Part shown: in pieces, positions 1 to 7,970 of the stretch | Layout of the letters: each line of letters starts with the position of its first letter | How positions within the stretch are numbered: position 1 is the first letter of the stretch | Source: Caulobacter sp. FWC26 | GTDB lineage: Bacteria > Pseudomonadota > Alphaproteobacteria > Caulobacterales > Caulobacteraceae | Assembly: GCF_002742645.2 (NCBI RefSeq) | Contig: NZ_CP033875.1 | Coordinates: forward strand, 1,404,001 to 1,468,000 | Reading direction: 5' to 3' | Length of the DNA: 64,000 nucleotides | The notes under the pieces: generated by a model | Database searches by the model: none | The model's input: only the letters and a program-made list of their open reading frames with translations | What the model was told of the DNA's origin: nothing | Made by a program: the position numbers and the translations under genes

Positions 1-1
1 G

Positions 2-3000
2 AACCTCGGCAATTTGGCCGACACTCAGGTCGCGGCGCTGTCGTCGACGCAGCTCGGCGCGCTGACAGCGACTGGCTTTTCCGCCCTGAACAGCACCCAA
101 GTCGCGGCCCTGTCGGAAACGCAGGTCAAGGGCCTGACCGCCTCGCAGCTGAAGGCGCTGAACGCCACCGACATCGGCGAACTGTCCACCACTCAGCTGA
201 CGGCGCTGTCGACCGCTCAGCTCGGCGCGTTGACGGCGACCAACGTCTCGGCGCTGGACGCCACCCAGACGGCGGCCCTGACCACCACTCAGATCAAGGG
301 TTTGACGGCCGATCAGCTGAAGGGCCTGACGACAACCGACATCGGCGAGCTGGCGGACACCCAGATCGCCGCCCTGACGGCGGATCAGATCAAGAATCTG
401 TCGGCGACCAATGTCTCGGCCCTCAGCCAGACCCAGGTCGCCGCGCTGAACGGCACCCAGATCAAGGGTCTGACGACCACCCAGCTCCAGGGCCTGACGA
501 CGACGGACATCGCTGAGCTGTCCGCGACCCAGGTTGGCGCTCTGGCGACATCGCAGATTTCCGCGATCAGCCTGACCAACATCAAGAGCCTCTCGACCAC
601 TCAGGTCAGCGCGCTCAGTGCGGCCCAGATCGGCGCGCTGTCAGCAACGAACTTCTCGGCGCTGGATGCGACGCAGATCGGGGCTCTGAACGAAACCCAG
701 GTGAAGGGCCTGACGACCTCGCAACTCGCCGCCTTGAACGCTACGGACATTGGTGAGCTGGCGACGACTCAACTGGCGGCGCTGGCGTCGACGCAGATCG
801 GCGCGCTCTCGGCGACGGCCTTCTCGGCGCTGGACGCGACCCAGACCGCCGCTCTGTCCACGACTCAGGTCAAGGGCCTGACCGCCACCCAGTTGAAAGG
901 CCTCACGGCCGCTGACATCGTCGATCTGGCCGACACCCAGGTCGGCGCTCTGAGCGCGACGCAGCTGGGAGCCCTGACCTCGACGGGCTTCTCGGCCCTC
1001 AACGCAACACAGGTCGCGGCCCTGACGACCACTCAGGTCAAGGGTCTCACCGCCGACCAGCTCAAGGGGCTGACGGCTACGGATATCGGCGAGCTGGCTG
1101 ACACCCAGGTCGCGGCGCTCTCCGCCGACCAGATCAAGAACCTGTCGGCGGCCAATGTCTCGGCGCTCAGCCAGACCCAGATCGCCGCGCTGAGCAACAC
1201 CCAGGTCCAGGCGCTGTCGGCCACCCAGTTGAAGGGCCTGACGACCACCGACATCGACGAGTTGTCCGCCACCCAGGTCGGCGCGCTTTCGGCGGCTCAG
1301 ATCACGGCCCTGGCCTCGACCCAGGTGCAGGAACTGTCCACGACCCAGATCGGCGGGCTGTCCTCGACCCAGGTGGGTGCGATCACCGCGACCAACCTCA
1401 GCCTGCTGAACGCCACCCAGCTTGGGGCCCTGACCTCGACCCAGATCAAGGGGCTGACCGCCGGCCAGATGGCCGGGCTGACGACGAACAACATCTCGGC
1501 CCTGGCCGACACCCAGGTCGCGGCCCTGTCGTCGACCCAGCTGGGCGCTCTGAACGCGACGAATTTCTCGGCCCTCGACGGCACGCAGGTCGCCGCCTTG
1601 ACCGAGACCCAGATCAAGGGCGTGACGACCACGCAGCTGAAGGCTCTGACGACCACGGACGTGGCCGAGCTTTCGTCCACCCAGGTTTCCGCGCTGTCGG
1701 CGGTCCAGATCGGCGCGCTGACCGCGACAAACTTCTCCGCGTTGAACGCGACGCAGGTGGGAGCGCTGAACGCCACCCAGATCAAGGGAATCACGGCTGA
1801 CCAGATCAAGGGTCTGTCGACGACCGATGTCGCCGAGTTGGCCAATACGCAGATCGGGGCGCTGAGCGCCGACCAGATCAAGAACCTCTCGGCCACCAAC
1901 CTGTCGGCGCTGGACGCCACCCAGACCGCCGCGTTGACCGTCACCCAGATGAAGGGCCTGACGAACACCCAGCTCGGCGGGCTGACGACGACGGATATCA
2001 GCGAACTGGCCGACACCCAGATCGGGGCGCTTTCCTCGGCTCAGATCACGGCGCTGAACGTTCAAGACCTCACCACCACCCAGATCGCCGGTCTGAGCTC
2101 CTCCGTGATCGGGGCGATCGGGCCGACCAAGTTCTCGGCATGGAACGCCACGCAGGTATCGGCGCTGAACGCCACCCAGATCAAAGGTCTCACCACCAGC
2201 CAGCTCTCGGCCCTGACGCCTACGGATATCGGCGAACTGGCCGACACCCAGGTCGCGGCCCTGACCGCGACCCAGCTTGGCGCCCTGTCGGCGACCGGTT
2301 TCTCGACGCTTGACGCGACGCAGGTGGCCGCGCTGTCGACCACTCAGGTCAAAGGCCTGACGGCCACCCAACTGAAGGGCCTGACGACGACGGACATCGC
2401 CGAGCTGTCCGACACCCAGGTGGCGGCCCTGACCGCGACCCAGCTTGGCGCGCTGACGGCGACCGGGTTCTCGGCGCTCGACGCAACCCAGTTGGCGGCG
2501 CTGAGCACGACCCAGATCAAGGGGCTTACCGCCGACCAGTTGAAGGGGCTCTCGGCCACCGACATCGGCGAGTTCTCGACCACGCAGGTCCAGGCGCTGA
2601 CGGCCGACCAGCTTAAGAACCTCTCGGCGACCAATGTCTCGGCCCTCGTCGGCACCCAGGTCGCGGCGCTCAGCAACACCCAGATTCAGTCGCTTTCGGC
2701 CACGCAGCTGAAGGGTCTGTCGGTGACCGATATCGACGAGCTGTCGGCGACGCAGATCGGCGCGCTCAGCACGGCGCAGATCGCGACCCTGGCGGACACG
2801 CAGGTCGCGGAGCTGTCGACAACCCAACTCGGCGGTCTCACGGCCACCCAACTCGGCTCGCTCAGCAACACCGCCTTGAAGGCGCTGAACACGACGCAGA
2901 TGCAGGCGTTGTCGGCGACCCAGATCAAGGGGCTCACCGCGACCCAGCTGAAGAGCTGGGGCGCGGACGAATTCGTCGAGTTCTCGACGCAGATCACCAA

Positions 3001-5797
3001 CCTGGCCTCGACGCAGATCGGGGCCCTCACCGGAACGGCGCTGGACAGCCTGAGCACAACGCAAGTCCAGAGCCTTTCGAGCACGCAGGCCCAAGGTCTG
3101 GTCGCCACGCAGATCACAGGTCTGCCTTCGCCTGGGTTCCTCCATAATCTGGACTCGACACAGGCCTCGGCCCTGTCGACCTCGGTCATCGCGACGATCA
3201 CCGCCACCAGTCTGAACGCCCTGACGACGACGGCGACGCAGAGCCTGACCGCCACCCAGCTCAAGGCGCTGACGGCGACTCAGGGCAAAGCCATGGCCGG
3301 CGTGTTCATCAACGACATCAGCGAAACCCAGGCGGGTCAGCTAAGCACCAACTTCCTCTCGGCGCTGACGATGTTGGATGGTCTTTACGAGACCCAAGTC
3401 CAAGCGCTGACCACGACCCAGATCAAGGCCCTGACGACGACCCAGATTTCGTCGCTGTCCGGCGCGTTCCTGGCACGCATTAACGAAACGCAGGGCGCGG
3501 CGCTGACGACTGCGCAGATCGCGGCGTTGGCCTCGACCAATCTGGCGTCGCTGGACACGACGACCGTCAAGGCGCTGAGCACGACCCAGCTCGGCGCCCT
3601 CAGCAAGGCGGCGTCCAACGCCTTTGTCGTGGCGTTCCAAAACGATCTCGAAGCGACCCAGATCCCCGGTCTGAGCACGACGACGATCGCGGCCATGTCG
3701 AACGGCATTCTGGGTTCGTTCAGCACAACAAACCTGGCCGCTCTGACAGGCACCCAGATGTCGGCCATGTCGACGACCAATCTGAGGGCTCTGGATGAGA
3801 CCAAGGTCGGGGCGCTGACCGCGACGCAGGTGAAGGGCCTCTCGGCCACTCAGATCAATGGCATGACCTACTATGCGCAGACCTTCAACGAGACCGTCAT
3901 GGCCTCGCTGAGCGCGACGCAGGTCGGCGGCTTTGACGCCACGGCGCTGCAGTACATGGACGCTACGGACTGGGGCGCCCTCAGCAGCACCCAGATCAAG
4001 GGTTTGACGGCGACCCAGGTGAAAGGGCTGACCACCAACGCGGTTGGCCTGCTGGCCGATACGCAAGTCGGTGCTTTGACCACGGCTCAGGTCGCGGCGT
4101 TCAGCACGACGGGCTTCTCCGCTTTGAATGCGACCCAGGTGGCCGCACTGTCGAGCACGCAGGTCAAGGCGCTTACGGCTGATCAGCTCAAGAACCTGTC
4201 GACCACCGACATGGCCGAGTTCACGACGACACAGATCGCGGCGCTCACCGCCGATCAGCTTAAGAACCTGTCGGCGACCAATGTCTCCGCGTTTGCCGAC
4301 ACCCAGGTTGCGGCGCTGAGCAACACCCAGATCCAGGCGCTTTCGGCTACACAGCTGAAGGGTCTGTCAGTGACCGACATCGACGAGCTGTCGGCGACCC
4401 AGATCGGCGCGCTGTCCGCCGCCCAGATCGCGGCTCTGGCCTCGACGCAGGTGCAGGAGTTGTCGACGACCCAGATCGGCGGTCTCACGGCCACGCAAGT
4501 GGGGGCGATCCCGGCGACAAACCTGAGCCTGCTCAACGGAACCCAGTTGGGCGCCCTGACGACCACACAGGTCAAGGGCCTGACCGTCGCTCAGCTCGGC
4601 GGCCTCAACACCACCAACATCAGCGACCTTGCCGACACCCAGGTGGGCGCGCTGAGCTCGACGCAGCTGGGCGGCCTGACCGCGACCGGCTTCTCGAACC
4701 TCAACGGCACGCAGGTCGCCGCGCTCAGCAGCACCCAGTTGAAGGGTCTGACCGCCACGCAACTGAAGGGCCTGACCACCACCGATATCGGTGAGCTCGC
4801 CGACACCCAGATCGCAGCGCTAAGCGCGGCCCAGATCGGTTCGCTGTCGTCGACTAACGTCTCGGCGCTGAACGCGACCCAGGTCGCGGCCTTGACGACC
4901 ACCCAGATCAAGGGTCTGACCGTCGATCAGATAAAGGGTTTGACGACGACGGACATCGGCGAATTGGGCGACACCCAGATCGCCGCCCTGGCCACCAGCC
5001 AGCTGGCCGCCCTGTCCACGACCAACATCTCAGCCTTCAACGCCACGCAGACGGCGGCGCTGACCGTAACGCAGGTCAAGGGGCTGACGGTTGATCAGGT
5101 GAAGGGCCTGTCGACGACGGATATTGGTGAGCTTGCCAACACCCAGGTGGGCGCGCTGACCAATTCGCAGATCACCGCCTTGGCCACCACCCAGGCCCAG
5201 CAGCTGACGACCACCCAGTTGTCGGCCTTGAGCGGGACTCAACTGGGGGCCCTGACGGCGACGGTCTTCTCGACGCTCGACGCGACCCAGATCGGTTCGC
5301 TCAGCAGCACTCAGGTCAAGGGTCTGGTCAGCAGCCAGCTGGCAGGTCTGACGACGACCGATATCGGTGAGTTCGCCGACACCCAGATCGCGGCGCTGGC
5401 CGTCACACAGTTGACCGCCTTGTCGGCGACGAACGTCTCGGCGCTGACCGCCACCCAGACGGCGGCGCTATCGACGACCCAGGTCAAGGGGCTGACGACG
5501 ACGCAGCTGAAGGGGCTGAGCTCGACCGATATCGCCGACTTGACCGCGACCCAGATCGGCGCGCTGGCCTCAACCCAGCTCGGCGCCCTGACCACCACGG
5601 TGATCGACAGCTTGACCACGACCCAGATCGGCCAATTGCAGCCCACGCAGCTGCCAGGTCTGACGTCGACCCAGCTCGACTATCTGTCGACCACTAATAT
5701 CGAGGCGATGACCAGCACGCAGGCGAATGCTCTGACCAGCACTCAGGTGCAGAGCCTGAGCGACGCTCAGGTGGCCTCGTATCTGAACGTCACCTAA
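2..5797 (+). CDS. Giant Thr/Ser/Gln-rich octapeptide-repeat protein (5' end outside window)
   Basis: The reading frame is open from base 2 and the repeat already runs at the edge, so the true start lies upstream; the 1931 residues seen are a C-terminal part. Almost the whole protein is an 8-residue repeat, T-Q-[VIL]-x-x-L-[ST]-x, about 240 copies. Octads group into modules of seven (56 aa, 168 bp) marked by T-D-I-G-E-L. A degenerate stretch with longer spacers lies at about bases 2860-4060. There is no Cys, no RTX nonapeptide and no sorting motif at the C terminus (ends SYLNVT). The composition and size suggest a secreted or surface structural protein or adhesin (inference). The Thr/Ser density and the following GT41 gene suggest O-glycosylation (inference). 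A fold of short capped helices or a solenoid is possible. The exact function is unknown. Confidence 0.85.
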   Translation, partial: NLGNLADTQVAALSSTQLGALTATGFSALNSTQVAALSETQVKGLTASQLKALNATDIGELSTTQLTALSTAQLGALTATNVSALDATQTAALTTTQIKGLTADQLKGLTTTDIGELADTQIAALTADQIKNLSATNVSALSQTQVAALNGTQIKGLTTTQLQGLTTTDIAELSATQVGALATSQISAISLTNIKSLSTTQVSALSAAQIGALSATNFSALDATQIGALNETQVKGLTTSQLAALNATDIGELATTQLAALASTQIGALSATAFSALDATQTAALSTTQVKGLTATQLKGLTAADIVDLADTQVGALSATQLGALTSTGFSALNATQVAALTTTQVKGLTADQLKGLTATDIGELADTQVAALSADQIKNLSAANVSALSQTQIAALSNTQVQALSATQLKGLTTTDIDELSATQVGALSAAQITALASTQVQELSTTQIGGLSSTQVGAITATNLSLLNATQLGALTSTQIKGLTAGQMAGLTTNNISALADTQVAALSSTQLGALNATNFSALDGTQVAALTETQIKGVTTTQLKALTTTDVAELSSTQVSALSAVQIGALTATNFSALNATQVGALNATQIKGITADQIKGLSTTDVAELANTQIGALSADQIKNLSATNLSALDATQTAALTVTQMKGLTNTQLGGLTTTDISELADTQIGALSSAQITALNVQDLTTTQIAGLSSSVIGAIGPTKFSAWNATQVSALNATQIKGLTTSQLSALTPTDIGELADTQVAALTATQLGALSATGFSTLDATQVAALSTTQVKGLTATQLKGLTTTDIAELSDTQVAALTATQLGALTATGFSALDATQLAALSTTQIKGLTADQLKGLSATDIGEFSTTQVQALTADQLKNLSATNVSALVGTQVAALSNTQIQSLSATQLKGLSVTDIDELSATQIGALSTAQIATLADTQVAELSTTQLGGLTATQLGSLSNTALKALNTTQMQALSATQIKGLTATQLKSWGADEFVEFSTQITNLASTQIGALTGTALDSLSTTQVQSLSSTQAQGLVATQITGLPSPGFLHNLDSTQASALSTSVIATITATSLNALTTTATQSLTATQLKALTATQGKAMAGVFINDISETQAGQLSTNFLSALTMLDGLYETQVQALTTTQIKALTTTQISSLSGAFLARINETQGAALTTAQIAALASTNLASLDTTTVKALSTTQLGALSKAASNAFVVAFQNDLEATQIPGLSTTTIAAMSNGILGSFSTTNLAALTGTQMSAMSTTNLRALDETKVGALTATQVKGLSATQINGMTYYAQTFNETVMASLSATQVGGFDATALQYMDATDWGALSSTQIKGLTATQVKGLTTNAVGLLADTQVGALTTAQVAAFSTTGFSALNATQVAALSSTQVKALTADQLKNLSTTDMAEFTTTQIAALTADQLKNLSATNVSAFADTQVAALSNTQIQALSATQLKGLSVTDIDELSATQIGALSAAQIAALASTQVQELSTTQIGGLTATQVGAIPATNLSLLNGTQLGALTTTQVKGLTVAQLGGLNTTNISDLADTQVGALSSTQLGGLTATGFSNLNGTQVAALSSTQLKGLTATQLKGLTTTDIGELADTQIAALSAAQIGSLSSTNVSALNATQVAALTTTQIKGLTVDQIKGLTTTDIGELGDTQIAALATSQLAALSTTNISAFNATQTAALTVTQVKGLTVDQVKGLSTTDIGELANTQVGALTNSQITALATTQAQQLTTTQLSALSGTQLGALTATVFSTLDATQIGSLSSTQVKGLVSSQLAGLTTTDIGEFADTQIAALAVTQLTALSATNVSALTATQTAALSTTQVKGLTTTQLKGLSSTDIADLTATQIGALASTQLGALTTTVIDSLTTTQIGQLQPTQLPGLTSTQLDYLSTTNIEAMTSTQANALTSTQVQSLSDAQVASYLNVT

Positions 5798-5808
5798 CCG
5801 TGGCCTCC

Positions 5809-5836
5809 GCCGATCGCTCCGTTCGGAGCGGTCGGC
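5809..5836 (+). terminator. Hairpin after the repeat-protein gene
   Basis: A 12-bp stem (GCCGATCGCTCC / GGAGCGGTCGGC, one G-U wobble) with a GTTC loop begins 11 bases after the stop codon. There is no T-run, so it may terminate weakly, be a processing or attenuation hairpin, or stabilise the mRNA end before the downstream glycosyltransferase gene. Confidence 0.5.
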
Positions 5837-5951
5837 GGATCGCTCTTCGGCCGATGGTCGAGGTTTCGGCCCCATGCCATCATCGCCCAGGGCTGACTCG
5901 CGCTCTGCGTTTCCCTGTGCTTGTCCGCCGCCTATCGCTTTCAGGAAGACA

Positions 5952-7970
5952 ATGGCTGACGTCGACACCCTGGAAATGCTCAGCAAACTAACCGCCGAAG
6001 GCTGTTCGCTCGGCGACGTCATCACGCTTGCCGGCGATCTCGCCACCCAGGGGCAGCCGGCCCTCGCGGACCAGGCCTACAAGATTTGGGTCAAGTTCAA
6101 CGCCGAGCATCCGCAGCTGTCCGTGGCGCTGTTCAACCGCTCGGTGTTGCAGGCCGCGCTCGGCGATAACGTCGGCGCCGCCACCTCGCTCGAGCAGGCC
6201 ATAGCCATCAACCCTGACTTCATGCCCGCCTATGTGAATCTGGGCGGACTCCAGGAGCGGGCGGGGCTGAACGAGCTGGCCATCGCGACCTGGGAGGCCG
6301 GAGCCAACCGGCCGTTCGTGCTCAGCGGCATGGGGGTCAGCTACGCCTTCACCTGCCTCAAGCAGATCGCGCGTCTGCTGGGCGACATGCACCAGCCTGC
6401 GCGGGCGGAATTGGCGCTGCAACGCGCGGCCGACATTGATCCCAGCGCCATGGACGTTATCGGTCAGCTGGTCGCCACGCGCCTGTCGCAGTGCAAGTGG
6501 CCCGCCGTGCAGCCGAACGATCGCCTCAGCCGTGAAGCGCTTTTGAACGGCGTCAATCCGCTGTCGATCGCGGCCTATTCGGATGATCCGCTTCTGCAAC
6601 TTGGCGCGGCCAACCAGTTCATCGAGCGCGAGGCCAAGACCACGCCCGAGCAGATCCGCGCCGACCGCCGTGATGCGCCGATCGACCTCACCGGCCGCCG
6701 GCCGCGGATTGGCTATATTTCATCCGACCTGCGCGACCACGCCGTGGGTTACCTGATGGCCGAACTATTCGAGGTGCACGACAAGTCGAGGGTCGAGGTC
6801 TTCGCCTATTACTGCGGACCGGAGTCCAGCGATGGCCTGAACACGCGAATCCGCGCGGCGGCCGAGCATTTCACCGATATCCGCCTGATGAGCGACGACG
6901 AGGCCGCCCAGCGCATCGCCGACGACGGCATCGACATTCTGGTCGACGTGAACGGCCACACCCGCGACGCCCGCACGGCCGTCTTCGCGCGGCGTCCTGC
7001 GCCGATTATCATCAACTGGCTGGGCTATCCCGGCACGATGGGCAGCGACTATCACCACTACATCATCGGCGATCCGTGGATCATCCCGCCGGAGATGGAG
7101 CTCTATTACTCCGAGGCCGTCCGTCGGATTCCCTGCTATCAGCCCAACGACCGCCGCCGCGTCGTGGCCAGCGAGGTCCCGACGCGCGCCGAGGCGGGCC
7201 TGCCCGCAGACGCCTTCGTGTTCTGCTGCTTCAACGGCACGCAGAAGATCACGCCGCACGTCTTCGACCGATGGATGGAGATCCTCAAGCGCACGCCCGG
7301 CAGTGTGCTCTGGCTGCTGGAAAGCAACCCGGAGACCAACGCCCGCCTGCGCGACAGCGCCGAGGCGCGCGGTGTGGATCGGACGCGTCTGGTCTTCGCG
7401 CCGAAGATGCAGAACGCCTTCCATCTGGCGCGCTATCGCCTGGCGGACCTGTTCCTCGACACCACGCCCTATGGCGCCCACACGACGGCCTCCGACGCCC
7501 TCTGGATGGCTGTGCCGGTGCTGACTTGGTCCGGCCGCTCGTTCGCTTCGCGGGTCTGCGGCAGCCTGGTGCGTAGCGCCGGCTTGCCTGAATTGGTCGT
7601 CGACAGCGCTGAAGCCTATGTCGAAAAGGCTGTCGAGATCGGTTCTGACCGTGCGCGCGCCCAAGCCTTGCGCGCGACGCTGGAGGCCAATCGCGACACC
7701 TGCGTCCTGTTCGACATGGACCTGTTGGCCGACAAGCTGGAGGCGCTCTACAGCGAGATGATCGCCGAGTATCAAGCCGGCCATCGCCCGAAGCCCAACC
7801 TCGCCAATCTCTCCACCTACCTGGAGATCGGGCTGTCGCTGGATCGCGATGAGCGGGAGGTCCAGAGCGAGTCCGATCTGCACGCGGTCTATCGTCACGA
7901 GTTGGCGCGGCGTCACGCCGTCAAGGCCATGGCGCCGGATGGGCGTCTCTGGGAAGGCCAGGATCGGTGA
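5952..7970 (+). CDS. SPINDLY-type protein O-GlcNAc transferase with TPR-like N terminus (GT41)
   Basis: A 672-residue GT41 family enzyme. Residues ~10-230 are helical and TPR-like (for example LGGLQERAGLNELAIATWE). Residues ~250-610 are the split Rossmann catalytic region. Expected GT41 positions are present: YISSDLRDH (His263, equivalent of human OGT His498), NGTQK (Lys432, equivalent of Lys842), and AHTTASD (His510, Thr511-512, Asp515), which bind UDP-GlcNAc in the family. The ATG at 5952 is preferred over an in-frame ATG 78 bases upstream because AGGAAG precedes it and the intervening residues look non-coding. The next gene overlaps by four bases, so the two are cotranscribed. Adjacent placement to a Thr/Ser-rich repeat protein suggests that protein is a substrate (inference). 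The sugar donor is not proven by sequence. Confidence 0.92.
   Translation: MADVDTLEMLSKLTAEGCSLGDVITLAGDLATQGQPALADQAYKIWVKFNAEHPQLSVALFNRSVLQAALGDNVGAATSLEQAIAINPDFMPAYVNLGGLQERAGLNELAIATWEAGANRPFVLSGMGVSYAFTCLKQIARLLGDMHQPARAELALQRAADIDPSAMDVIGQLVATRLSQCKWPAVQPNDRLSREALLNGVNPLSIAAYSDDPLLQLGAANQFIEREAKTTPEQIRADRRDAPIDLTGRRPRIGYISSDLRDHAVGYLMAELFEVHDKSRVEVFAYYCGPESSDGLNTRIRAAAEHFTDIRLMSDDEAAQRIADDGIDILVDVNGHTRDARTAVFARRPAPIIINWLGYPGTMGSDYHHYIIGDPWIIPPEMELYYSEAVRRIPCYQPNDRRRVVASEVPTRAEAGLPADAFVFCCFNGTQKITPHVFDRWMEILKRTPGSVLWLLESNPETNARLRDSAEARGVDRTRLVFAPKMQNAFHLARYRLADLFLDTTPYGAHTTASDALWMAVPVLTWSGRSFASRVCGSLVRSAGLPELVVDSAEAYVEKAVEIGSDRARAQALRATLEANRDTCVLFDMDLLADKLEALYSEMIAEYQAGHRPKPNLANLSTYLEIGLSLDRDEREVQSESDLHAVYRHELARRHAVKAMAPDGRLWEGQDR

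Noticed and set aside
641..3145. Long open frame of 834 codons on the minus strand opposite the octad repeat
   Set aside because: It is a by-product of the biased 24-bp repeat, is made of low-complexity RRQ/DLG-like text, and lacks a start context; the plus-strand product has the clear repeat.
3341..4066. Minus-strand 241-codon frame opposite the repeat middle
   Set aside because: Same artefact of repeat codon periodicity with no recognisable domain.
2..5797. CRISPR-like array of 24-bp repeats
   Set aside because: Repeats are contiguous, in frame, variable and encode protein; there are no unique spacers or leader.
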